From the NCBI GenBank assembly GCA_965178525.1, contig CBCXVS010000095.1, positions 1-23,707 of the forward strand: a stretch of 23,707 nucleotides of DNA. Direction: 5' to 3'. This DNA comes from CBCXVS01 sp965178525. Its GTDB lineage: Bacteria; Tectomicrobia; Entotheonellia; Entotheonellales; Entotheonellaceae. The notes under the pieces were generated by a model. That model searched no databases, had not been told where the DNA came from, and was given only the letters and a program-made list of their open reading frames with translations. A program made the translations under genes and the position numbers. Below, piece after piece: positions 1 through 7,425 of the stretch (the first letter of the stretch is position 1; every line of letters begins with the position of its first letter).

Positions 1-69
1 CCTCATGACAAAACCCCCTTATGTGTTGCGTCAACCGTTGACACGACATGCAGTTAGAGCTTCACTTAA
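1..69 (-). mobile_element. possible end of an inserted element with a gene start running off the window
   Basis: On the minus strand the ThDP-enzyme homology stops at about position 70 and is followed by unrelated sequence. That sequence contains a purine-rich AAGGGGG site (about 14-20) and an ATG at 6-4 heading out of the window. This is what the edge of an insertion sequence with an outward-reading gene would look like. The motif CTTAAGTG at the junction (about 62-69, read on minus) recurs at 23692-23699 on plus, so the same element might flank both sides. No transposase sequence is visible, so the identity is an inference. Confidence 0.3.
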
Positions 70-1446
70 GGCCATTCCCGACGAACCGTACATCACCGCT
101 CCGTCGCCGAGGCTGCACACCACCGGACGGTCCGGCGCGCCCAGCTGCGTCCCGATAGACGCCCCGACGCCATAGCCCAACGAGCCCCCGAAGGTCCGGA
201 CTAGCCGCCACTGTCCTTTGCTGAAGCCGAACGGCATGTAATGATCGGCAGCGCGGAAATTCTCCGAGACAATAATCGTCTCTTCCGGCAATACTTGAGT
301 CGCCACGTGGGCCAGGTAGTTCGGGTGAATGGGTTTTTCGCCCGCCAGGCTGCCCGCCTCGTCCTGCAGCTGTTTCACCCGCCACTCGCCCTGCTCCTTG
401 AGCTGTGAGGCGCGGCGCTGTACCTGTGGTTGGCGGCTGTGGGCGTCCTGACACAGGGCGTTGAGCGCCCGTAGCGTATGGCGCACATTGCCCCAGACCG
501 CGACATCCAGCGGGAAGGTGTTGCCCAGGAGACCCGGGTCATGGCCCACCGCCATAATGGTACCGGTGTTTTGGAAGCGGAGATCTTGAGCATTGCCCCG
601 GGAGCTTTGGCAATACCCAACGCAAAACACCACGTCATACGCTTCTTCGGACACATTCTCCACCGGCCCGACGTAATTGGGATGGTGCGGCGGAAAGCTG
701 CCATAGTCAAAAATGCCCGTCGCAACCGGCAGGCCGAGGCGTTCAGAGAGATCGAGGATCTCTTGTTCCGCCTGCGCCGCCCGGATGTCCGGCCCGCACA
801 CGAGCAAGGGTTTATCGGCATTGAGCAAGGCGTCAAAAATGGTATGAATCACCCCCTCGTCCGGTACTTCCCCCATCTGCAACCCATGGTCAGCCTTAAT
901 AAAACCTTTGACATCCTTCTCTTCCAGCGCGTCGCTGGTATACGCGATATAGACCGGCCCGGTGGGATACGCCATGGCGTCTTTGAAGGCGCGTCACGTC
1001 ACAGTAGGAATCCCACGGGCATCCCACACTTCCCACCGCTTTTTGGTAATGCCTTCCACCGTCTCAAGCTGCGAAAAACCTGAGGAGGCGCCCAGCGTGT
1101 TGTGATCACCGAACGAGCCGGCGTCCCGCATGGCCGCCGTGACCACCATGGGGGTGCCGTCGAAAAAGGCGTTCTGCATTTGCCCGGAGCCCTGCCGGGT
1201 GCCCGCCGCGAGGTGGACGTTGACAAAGGCCGGCTGATTCGTGATCTTGCCGTAGCCATCGGCGGCAGCCAGCACGAGTGGCTCCATCAGCAGCAGAATC
1301 GGCTGCACCCCCGGCACAGCGAGCAAGGCATTAAAAAAGCAGGCCTCTGCACTGCCGGTATTGGTGAAGGCATACTCCACCCCTTGGGCCAATAATTGAT
1401 GGACGAGCAGTTCGCCCCCAGTCCCTACGACCTCTTTCTGTTCCAT
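31..1446 (-). pseudogene. ThDP-dependent decarboxylase/acetolactate synthase-like enzyme, broken twice
   Basis: This encodes a thiamine-diphosphate enzyme of the benzoylformate decarboxylase/acetolactate synthase superfamily, which would act on a 2-keto acid in the cytoplasm. The N-terminal PYR domain has the usual Glu followed by a GYG segment (MEPLVLAAADGYGK). The PP domain has GYGVGASIG and the metal/ThDP motif start LGDG. Two lesions are seen. A TGA at 994-996 lies in frame between ...RGIPTVT and RAFKDAMAYPTGPV; family members have Arg there, so CGA to TGA is the simplest change. The protein also stops some 10 residues after GDGAVMYGSSG, before the NN that closes the ThDP motif, giving about 470 codons where the family has about 550. 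The start is taken as ATG 1446, with GAGGATAGAG upstream; GTG 1461 is an alternative. The exact substrate cannot be assigned. Confidence 0.8.
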
Positions 1447-1614
1447 ACTCTCTATCCTCACTTGCGCATGTCACGTTGCCAGCTGGTGGCGGGCCCGCGG
1501 GCCAACCCTGATGACTATTACTTTATCGCTGTTCTGCAGAGGGGTCAACGGCAGGGAGCAGTGTGGCCGTGGGGTGACGTGTATTCTCCTATTCCTCATG
1601 ACAAGAATTATCGT

Positions 1615-1620
1615 TATAAT
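1615..1620 (+). promoter_or_regulatory. candidate -10 box for the 1647-2182 gene pair
   Basis: A perfect TATAAT lies 26 bases before the TTG start at 1647, in an AT-rich patch of an otherwise GC-rich intergenic region. The hexamers at -35 distance (around 1590-1597) are poor matches to TTGACA, so this would be a -10-driven or activated promoter giving a short leader. Confidence 0.45.
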
Positions 1621-1646
1621 AGGGAGCGAAGGAGGGAAGGTACGCA

Positions 1647-1943
1647 TTGGCGCCACGCAATCCCTATGAAACCGCCAAGGCGGGAGGCCGGCATAGCTCC
1701 TTCTATCAGCTCTATGCACAGCGGCGTCGCGAGGAAATCCGGCGGGGAATTCGTTCTCTAGAGCGGCGTATTCAGGAACACAGAAATAAAATCAATGCTC
1801 CGGAACAATATGTCGTCGACTTTGCCCAACTCGATCCAAGACAACAACGTGCGCTCATCGCGTATAAATGGCTCGCAGACATCCATCGATTGCAAGAACA
1901 AAAAGCGATTCTTGAGGGGATATTACTGGAGAGACGGTCATGA
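1647..1943 (+). CDS. small helical protein of unknown function
   Basis: I do not recognise the family. The 98-residue product is very basic and helical. An N-terminal stretch (residues 1-20, NPYETAKAGGRHSSFYQLY) precedes a long charged helix rich in Arg, Glu and Gln (REEIRRGIRSLERRIQEHRNKI) and a second helix ending ILEGILLERRS, so a coiled coil is likely. There is no signal peptide or membrane segment. The start is TTG at 1647, chosen because GGAGGGAAGG (1631-1640) lies at the right distance and no upstream ATG fits. Its stop overlaps the next gene's ATG (ATGA), so the two are translationally coupled. A nucleic-acid-binding role would fit the charge but is only inference. Confidence 0.7.
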   Translation: MAPRNPYETAKAGGRHSSFYQLYAQRRREEIRRGIRSLERRIQEHRNKINAPEQYVVDFAQLDPRQQRALIAYKWLADIHRLQEQKAILEGILLERRS

Positions 1944-2182
1944 AACACACTGAACTGATTGCATTTTTACAAGATCTGGCGCCCTTGGTGCAGGAAAAAT
2001 ACAACACCACCCTCGGATCGCGTCAGGCTGATGAAAGCGAAGCAGACTACCAGTTCAGGAACGGCCAGAATTTTGCTTATTACGATGTCTTGGATCTCAT
2101 CCAAGCCCAATTATTGACGTTTGATGTTCCTATAAAGGCGTTGCCATCTATCGTCCCGGAGTTGGGTCAACCTCACGAGTAG
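1940..2182 (+). CDS. small acidic protein of unknown function
   Basis: This 80-residue product is acidic and soluble, beginning MKHTELIAFLQDLAPLVQ, with no signal peptide or membrane segment. It is coupled to the basic protein upstream by a 4-base ATGA overlap. The opposite charges of the two products suggest that they bind each other, as in many small two-gene modules. No catalytic motif is visible and no known toxin or antitoxin fold is recognised. About 50 bases separate it from the aminopeptidase gene, which has its own ribosome site. Confidence 0.7.
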   Translation: MKHTELIAFLQDLAPLVQEKYNTTLGSRQADESEADYQFRNGQNFAYYDVLDLIQAQLLTFDVPIKALPSIVPELGQPHE

Positions 2183-2234
2183 TTGTCGTTGCCGCCGCTC
2201 GTGCATATCAGCATCAAAGAGGAGAATACACGAT

Positions 2235-4046
2235 ATGACGCAGCCTACAAACCCTGTTGCCGCCAGACTCGATGCGCTTTGTCAGGCCCTGACTGACCAT
2301 CACGTGGATGCCTATCTGGTCCCCTCTTCCGATGCGCATCTCAATGAATATGTGTGCGCCTACCAACGCCGGCGGCAAGCCATGAGCGGCTTTTCCGGCT
2401 CTGCCGGGGACGTCCTTATTACGCTCGCGGGCAGCCATCTCTTTGTCGACTCCCGCTATCACTTACAGGCGGAACAGGACGTCGACACCTCACGCTTCCG
2501 GGTACATAAAGTCGGCCTCGCAGATGCCTATACCTTGACCGGCTGGTTGACGGAAATGGAAAAGCAGCAAGGCAGCATCCGCATTGGCTTCGATCCCTTT
2601 GTCATGTCGATGGACGCCCATGCCACGTATGCCCGCGCCCTGCACGCGGCCGATTCGGCCCTGGTGCCCATCACACCGAATCTGGTGGATGCGGTCTGGG
2701 AAGAGCAACCTCCTGCACCGGCACAGCCGATTTACGCCTTGCCGGCGGACGTGACTGGGCGCACTGTGGCCGAAAAGTTGACGGAGGTGCGGCAGCAGAT
2801 GGAAGACGCCGGCGCGGATGTCTTGATCCTCACCAAGCTGGACGAAATCGCCTGGATCACCAACCTGCGTGGCAGCGATGTCGCCTACAACCCGGTCTTC
2901 GAAGCCTACCTGCTGCTTGAACGGGAGCGCGCCACCTGCTTTACCCGAGTCATGCCGGAGCCAGACGTGCAAGACGCGCTGGCGTCTCATATCACCTTTC
3001 AGCCTTATGAGACGTATGCTGACGCCGTACGCGAACTTGGCGCGGCGCCGAACCTGACGGTTTGGCTCGATGCGGACGGGAGCACCATGGGTACGCGCCT
3101 CTTGTTGCCGGAAGGCTGTCAGGTCTTGGAGACACGCAATCCGGTGGTCTTGGCCAAAGCCGCCAAGAACGCTGCAGAGATTGCCAGTAGCCGCAATGCC
3201 CACTACCATGCGGCAGCGGCGAAAATCCGTAGCCTGGCACGGCTCGACCGTATGATTGCCGCCGGGCAGACCGTGAGCGAACGGGCCTATGCCGAGATGC
3301 TGCACGAGGAATATTCCAGCGAGACGGGGTTTCGAGATCTGAGTTTCACGACCATCGCGGCCGCTGGCCCCAATGGCGCCATTGTGCACTACAGTGAGGC
3401 CAGCCCTGAGGTGGCGTTGCGTGACGGAGAGTTGTTCCTGGTTGATTCCGGCGCCCAAGTCCTCGGCGGTACGACCGACGATACGCGCACCGTGAGCATC
3501 GGCGCCCCGACGGCACGCCAACGGCGTCTCTATACCCTGGTGCTCCGGTGTCACATCCGCCTGGCGCAGCAAAAATTCCCCGAGGGGACAACGGGCCTGG
3601 TGCTCGATACCCTGACCCGCTCGCTCTTGTGGAACGCCGGTCTCGATTACGGTCATGGCACGGGACATGGGGTTGGCGCTTTTCTCAACGTGCACGAAGG
3701 CCCGCAGCGTCTGGGTCCGCGCGGCAGCGACGAGCCCTTGCAGCCCGGTATGATTGTGTCCAATGAGCCGGGGTATTACGAAGAGGGATGGGGTGGCATT
3801 CGTATCGAGAATCTCTATGTCATCATGCCGGACGATGACATGCCGCCGCACCCGAGCGGTAAAGGCTGGCTGCGCATGGAGCCGTTAACCCTGATCCCGT
3901 TTGACAACCGCCTCATTGACATGACGCAACTGAGCGATGACGAGCGCGCCTGGTTGGCCGGGTACTACGAGCAGGTGTGGGACACGATTTCGCCGGTGCT
4001 CGACGGCGAGGATCGCGAATGGCTCCGGGAAGCTTGCACGTTTTAG
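2235..4046 (+). CDS. Xaa-Pro aminopeptidase, M24B family, three-domain type
   Basis: A cytoplasmic metallopeptidase that removes the N-terminal residue from peptides with proline in second position. At 603 residues it is the long form related to eukaryotic aminopeptidase P1, with two creatinase-like N-terminal domains, the pita-bread catalytic domain and a short C-terminal extension. All five metal ligands are visible: Asp404 (VDSGAQ), Asp415 (GTTDDTRT), His478 (GTGHGVGAF), Glu511 (SNEPGYYE) and Glu525 (GIRIEN). The substrate-site motif IVHYSE is also kept. The start at 2235 follows AGAGGAG (2218-2224) at good spacing. The gene is intact, unlike several neighbours. Its TAG stop (4044-4046) already lies in the edge of the following heptamer repeat, so the repeat element abuts or overlaps the end of the gene. 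Confidence 0.95.
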   Translation: MTQPTNPVAARLDALCQALTDHHVDAYLVPSSDAHLNEYVCAYQRRRQAMSGFSGSAGDVLITLAGSHLFVDSRYHLQAEQDVDTSRFRVHKVGLADAYTLTGWLTEMEKQQGSIRIGFDPFVMSMDAHATYARALHAADSALVPITPNLVDAVWEEQPPAPAQPIYALPADVTGRTVAEKLTEVRQQMEDAGADVLILTKLDEIAWITNLRGSDVAYNPVFEAYLLLERERATCFTRVMPEPDVQDALASHITFQPYETYADAVRELGAAPNLTVWLDADGSTMGTRLLLPEGCQVLETRNPVVLAKAAKNAAEIASSRNAHYHAAAAKIRSLARLDRMIAAGQTVSERAYAEMLHEEYSSETGFRDLSFTTIAAAGPNGAIVHYSEASPEVALRDGELFLVDSGAQVLGGTTDDTRTVSIGAPTARQRRLYTLVLRCHIRLAQQKFPEGTTGLVLDTLTRSLLWNAGLDYGHGTGHGVGAFLNVHEGPQRLGPRGSDEPLQPGMIVSNEPGYYEEGWGGIRIENLYVIMPDDDMPPHPSGKGWLRMEPLTLIPFDNRLIDMTQLSDDERAWLAGYYEQVWDTISPVLDGEDREWLREACTF

Positions 4047-4202
4047 CTGTCAGCTATCAGCTGTCAGCTGTCAGCTAAAAAATGAAAAAGAAAAAAGAGG
4101 TTTGGGGAAACCCTTGTGCTGAAAACAACCGGTCGAGTCCTATGTTGGCAAGGAAGTTTTCATGGCTTTTCGCTGACAGCTGACAGCTGATAGCTGATAG
4201 CT
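4045..4202. repeat. MITE-like element with inverted heptamer-repeat ends
   Basis: The left arm (4045-4076) is a tandem array of the 7-mers AGCTGTC and AGCTATC. The right arm (4172-4202) is the same array inverted (GCTGACA, GCTGATA). The symmetry continues inwards: left AGCtAAAAaaATGAAAA matches the complement of right TTTTCATggcTTTTcGCT. The whole is therefore a roughly 158-base element with about 45-base imperfect terminal inverted repeats. The core is A/G-rich and carries a small hairpin (GGTTT GGGG AAACC, about 4100-4113) but no gene. It resembles the short tandemly repeated sequences known from cyanobacteria and other large bacterial genomes. The first repeat unit shares bases with the stop codon of the aminopeptidase gene. 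Confidence 0.8.
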
Positions 4203-4222
4203 TTTCACTCAGGAGATCGCGG

Positions 4223-5132
4223 ATGAAAATACGCATTGGGGTGGGATTTTCGGGCTGGCCGTTTGAACGGACCCAAGATTTTTGGGATTTCGTCGATTTG
4301 GTGGAAGAAAGCGGCCTGGATTCCATCTGGCTCAACGACCGCATCCGCAATCCCTCGCCGGCGCTTGAACCGATTACGGCCCTGGCCATGATCGCTGGCC
4401 GCACGGAACATATTAAATTCGGCATGAGTGTAACGGTTTTACCGGTGCGCGATCCGATCGTGCTGGCCAAAGAGTTGGCCACCATCGATTTCCTTAGCCA
4501 GGGCCGTATGTTGCCGGCCTTTGGCTTGGGCGTTCCCAATGAAGCAGAATGGCGAGCCGTGGGCAGGACGCCCAAACATCGCGGCCCCATGACGGATGAG
4601 GCGGTCGTGCTCATGCGGCGGTTGTGGCAGGAAGAGGCCGTCACCCATGCCGGGCCATTTTACCCACGCATGAGTTGACCATTCAACCCAAACCGGTCCA
4701 GGAGCCGCTGCCCGTCTGGTTTGGCGGGCGCACAGCTCCGCCTATAAACGCGTGGCGCGCCTGGGCGACGGCTTTCTGGGAGCGTATCAGACGCCTGCGG
4801 ATGCGGCGCAAGCTGTGTGTGCGATTCGGCAGGCCGCCGAGACCTACCAACGCCAAGTGCCTGAGGACCACTACGGCACGATTATTCCCTTCCATTTCGG
4901 CGACGCGGATATTAGCCAGGAGATCGACACCATGCAGCGGCGTGTCAATCCGCGTGCACCTTTTGAGGCGTATGCCGCTTGGCGTACACCGGATGCCATA
5001 CTGCGGCGTATTGATGACTACGTTGCTGTGGGGATGAGCAAATTTGTCTTGCGTCCGATGGTTTCCGGCCCAGCGCTGTACGAGCAATTTGTCCGCTTGG
5101 CGGAAGTCGTAGTTCCACACTATCACACCTGA
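4223..5132 (+). pseudogene. luciferase-like (LLM class) flavin-dependent oxidoreductase, two frameshifts
   Basis: This is a TIM-barrel flavin or F420-dependent oxidoreductase of the bacterial luciferase-like superfamily. The N-terminal part (4223-4669) reads MKIRIGVGFSGWPFE, then ESGLDSIWLNDRI, TEHIKFGMSV and LSQGRMLPAFGLG, all typical of the family. The reading frame is lost twice by single-base losses. At about 4661-4667 the family segment HELTIQPKPVQEPLPVWFGG continues in another frame. At about 4738-4742 it shifts again to YKRVARLGDGFLG and runs to the stop at 5130-5132. Joined, the product would be about 303 residues, the usual size. AGGAG at 4211-4215 sets the start. Either the gene is dead or the two sites, 75 bases apart, are sequence errors. 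The substrate is unknown. Confidence 0.85.
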
Positions 5133-5362
5133 GAACGCCTGTAGCATGCGGATGAGCAACCCGACATTCATATGAGGAATCAAAACGGATGCGCCACGGG
5201 GCTGAGGGCGAACGCCGGGGCATCTAACGGACACCATCTCGGCCTGCAGCGCTTCCACCGCCGCAAGGTCTTTGGCGACCTGATCCTGCACGTGGCGCGC
5301 CACATCCCCGGCCCGCTCCTGCTGCTCAGCCACGGCGGCTGAGCCATCGACGCCCGGGCCGA

Positions 5363-5779
5363 TCATCCGGCTTGAATAAACTCGACCCAGTTGCCGTCGG
5401 GGTCTTCGACCATACCGATGACGACACCGGGACGCACCTCCGTACGAGGCCATACGACCTTCTGGCCGGCCGCTTCGACCGCACGGAGAACCTCATCTAA
5501 GTTCTCGATCGTCATCGTCCAGTAGCGATACCCCGTTCCGCCCGGAATACCGCCGGGGGCGGGAGGCGCATTCGGATCTTTGACCGGGACAACGATCTTG
5601 ATCAGACTCTTGCCGAACGACAGACGGTGCATCACCTGGATGCCGACGTGCTCCATGGAGATATCGCCTTCATGCTCAAAGCCGAGCACATCGCGATAGA
5701 AGTTCAGCATCGCATCGCCGTTCGTGGTGACGATACCCAGATCAATCGCGTCTTTCGCAACCTTCACGCCCATTGGCAC
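5363..5779 (-). CDS. VOC-superfamily protein (glyoxalase/bleomycin-resistance fold)
   Basis: A 138-residue single-module protein of the vicinal oxygen chelate fold. Features seen are the beta-strand and helix opening with AMLNFYRDVLGFEHEG, a long middle strand region, GYRYWTMTIENLDEVLRAVEAAG and the closing MVEDPDGNWVEFIQAG. In metal-dependent members the final Glu (WVEFIQ) is a ligand. The substrate could be a methylglyoxal adduct, an extradiol substrate or a small molecule; it cannot be told from sequence. The start has GGAGGGAG just upstream. It lies 44 bases downstream of the alpha/beta hydrolase on the same strand, so the two are probably co-transcribed and may act on the same compound. 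About 230 bases beyond its 3' end (5133-5362) contain nothing I recognise. Confidence 0.88.
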   Translation of the reverse strand: MPMGVKVAKDAIDLGIVTTNGDAMLNFYRDVLGFEHEGDISMEHVGIQVMHRLSFGKSLIKIVVPVKDPNAPPAPGGIPGGTGYRYWTMTIENLDEVLRAVEAAGQKVVWPRTEVRPGVVIGMVEDPDGNWVEFIQAG

Positions 5780-5823
5780 TCCCTCCGGTTGAGACTAAAA
5801 CGATGGCAAACGATGATGACGCA

Positions 5824-6546
5824 TCAACGCGGCGTGTGATCCGCCAAAAAGCTTTCGACGGCCTTCTTCGCCGCCGGTTGATGCTCGGGCTCTTTCCACT
5901 TTTCGATCAGTGTGGCATTGGGCGCCAGCGCCGCAATTTCTCGTGATGTGGATTCCGGATGGTAGAGATCGGTACCCAGCAACACCAACAGGGGCGTATC
6001 ACACTTGGCCACAAACTCGCGTGAGACATTGAAGAGAAAATCCCCGCTGTACATGGACGCTCTGAAGGATTCCCAGTCTGCCTCGCTCACCTCAGGACGC
6101 TTGGGCTTGAGTTCATCCGCCCAACTGTTAAACATCTCGAAAAACGCCTCGCGGTTGTTGTCCAGACCAATCGTCTGAAACAACACTGCCGACGCCACGC
6201 GTTGCGGCGCGGCTTGGATCAGCCCCATGATGTACGGGCCGCCAATGCACATCCCCGCCACATGGAATTGATCGACGCCCAGATAATCGAGCAAAGCGAG
6301 CTGGTCTTCCGTATAGACGTGCCAGCTATCGGTGGCGCGGATGGGCGCCACCGAACTTCCAGCATTGCGTTGATCCATGGCGATGACGCGATAGGTCGGC
6401 GCCAGTTGCTCAATCGGATTCCACGACGTTCCCGCCCAAAATGACACCGCCGAGCGCATCCCTCCCGGCGCGATGAGCAAGACCGGGAAGCCCCCGCCAT
6501 GCTCTTCATAGTACAGTTGGATATCACCGCGTTCGAATATCGGCAT
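5824..6546 (-). CDS. alpha/beta hydrolase with a cysteine nucleophile
   Basis: A 240-residue soluble alpha/beta-hydrolase. The oxyanion-hole region (LLIAPGGM) and the MDQRNAGSS strand-turn are clear. The nucleophile elbow is GMCIGG, with Cys100 where most members have Ser. Asp193 (GTDLYHPE) and His222 (PEHQ) are in the right places for the rest of the triad. Cys-Asp-His is known from dienelactone hydrolases, so this may be a hydrolase with altered substrate range, or a lyase-like member; the reaction is not known. GAGGGAGAG lies just before the start at 6546. It is first in a likely two-gene operon with the VOC protein and is transcribed away from the HigBA pair. Confidence 0.88.
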   Translation of the reverse strand: MPIFERGDIQLYYEEHGGGFPVLLIAPGGMRSAVSFWAGTSWNPIEQLAPTYRVIAMDQRNAGSSVAPIRATDSWHVYTEDQLALLDYLGVDQFHVAGMCIGGPYIMGLIQAAPQRVASAVLFQTIGLDNNREAFFEMFNSWADELKPKRPEVSEADWESFRASMYSGDFLFNVSREFVAKCDTPLLVLLGTDLYHPESTSREIAALAPNATLIEKWKEPEHQPAAKKAVESFLADHTPR

Positions 6547-6656
6547 GTCGGTTTCTCTCCCTCATGGTTGTTCGTTCCGACGAGCTGGCGAGGCCACGTT
6601 ATCATACCCGTTCAAGCACCACCACCAGAATTTCACGGGCTGCATGTGGAGCTTGA

Positions 6657-6679
6657 GATAGTATGCATTCCGTGCTATC
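6657..6679. promoter_or_regulatory. imperfect inverted repeat before higB, candidate HigA operator
   Basis: GATAGTAT and GTGCTATC form a dyad with 6 of 8 matching positions and a 7-base spacer. It ends 8 bases before the higB start. HigA-type antitoxins bind palindromes at this position to repress their own operon, so this is a plausible operator; binding itself is inferred. Confidence 0.4.
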
Positions 6680-6687
6680 GTGTCACG

Positions 6688-6977
6688 ATGATTCAGTCCT
6701 TCAAGAACGCAGGCACAGAGGATATCTTCAACGGGCGGAGAACGCAGGCAGCCCGACGAACATGCCCCCAATCATTGTGGAAGATTGCCGCCCGCAACCT
6801 CGATCAGCTTGACTCTGTGGCGGCCTTCCACGAACTCCGGATCCCCCCAGGAAATCGGTTGGAAGCCTTGAGAGGGGATCGACAGGGACAACATAGTATG
6901 CGTATTATCAATACCGCGTCTGTTTTCACTGGACAGATACGGGGCCAGCAGACGTGGAAATTGTGGACTACCATTAA
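6688..6977 (+). pseudogene. higB: HigB/RelE-superfamily toxin, frameshifted
   Basis: HigB-type toxins are ribosome-associated mRNA endonucleases. From ATG 6688 the frame reads MIQSFKNAGTEDIFNGRRT, later LRIPPGNRLEALRGDRQGQHSMRI, which is the family core. After 6906 the homology moves to another frame as QYRVCFHWTDTGPADVEIVDYH, ending at TAA 6975-6977. The simplest reading is one lost base at 6907-6908 (RIN-QYR expected). The C-terminal strand with the terminal His, important for toxicity in the family, is thus out of frame. The gene would otherwise encode about 96 residues, a normal length. It lies 26 bases before the intact antitoxin gene, in the toxin-first order typical of hig loci. Confidence 0.88.
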
Positions 6978-7003
6978 GCGAGCCAAAAGGAGAGGTCAGA
7001 AGA

Positions 7004-7327
7004 GTGAGTGTACGCATCCCAACCCACCGCGTGCCCACACATCCAGGGGAAATTCTTTTGGAGGAATTCTTGCAACCCATGGGGCTCACCCAACGCGAAT
7101 TGGCGAAGGCGATCCGTGTGCCCTACCAACGCATCAATGAGCTCGTGAACGGACGGCGTGGGATCACGCCCAGTACGGCCCTGCGCTTGGCCAAATACTT
7201 CGGTATGTCGGCCGATTTCTGGATGAATCTTCAGCTACGCTGGGATTTGTATCATGCGCAGCAATCGGAGGCGCAAGCTCTCGCAGAAATCCAGCCATAT
7301 CCTGTGTCTGCTCATACGGTGGCGTAA
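7004..7327 (+). CDS. higA: HigA-family antitoxin, XRE-type helix-turn-helix
   Basis: A 107-residue DNA-binding antitoxin. It has the HigA hallmark opening PTHPGEILLEEFLQPMGLTQ. The helix-turn-helix follows (TQRELAKAIRVPYQRINELVNGRRGITPSTALRLAKYF) and the family signature end is FWMNLQLRWDLYHAQ. It should neutralise HigB and repress the operon. The start is GTG at 7004, preceded by AAGGAGAGG (about 6987-6995). The gene is intact although the toxin gene is broken, as expected if loss of the toxin relieved selection while the repressor survived. Confidence 0.92.
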   Translation: MSVRIPTHRVPTHPGEILLEEFLQPMGLTQRELAKAIRVPYQRINELVNGRRGITPSTALRLAKYFGMSADFWMNLQLRWDLYHAQQSEAQALAEIQPYPVSAHTVA

Positions 7328-7425
7328 GCGAGCCACGACGCCGAACATTGTGCGGCAGCGGAGGGGCCCCAGCGGCAGGGTACGGCTCTTTTGAAACGAC
7401 GTGAGCCTATTTTGTCATCCTCGAT

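Noticed and set aside
1594..1603. Ten-base match CCTCATGACA to the first ten bases of the window
   Set aside because: Flanking bases differ and ten bases can match by chance in this length of sequence.
2490..3851. 453-codon open frame on the minus strand
   Set aside because: It is the antisense shadow of the aminopeptidase gene, which has all catalytic motifs; the antisense product has no family features.
4045..4202. CRISPR array
   Set aside because: The repeats are contiguous 7-mers without spacers and are arranged as inverted arms; no cas gene is near.
5133..5362. Possible coding remnant on either strand between the luciferase-like and VOC genes
   Set aside because: Short open stretches exist on both strands but none matches a family that I recognise or has a start site.
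6499..7140. 213-codon plus frame spanning the HigB region
   Set aside because: Only the part from 6688 to 6906 is HigB; the rest is upstream sequence and out-of-frame reading caused by the lost base.
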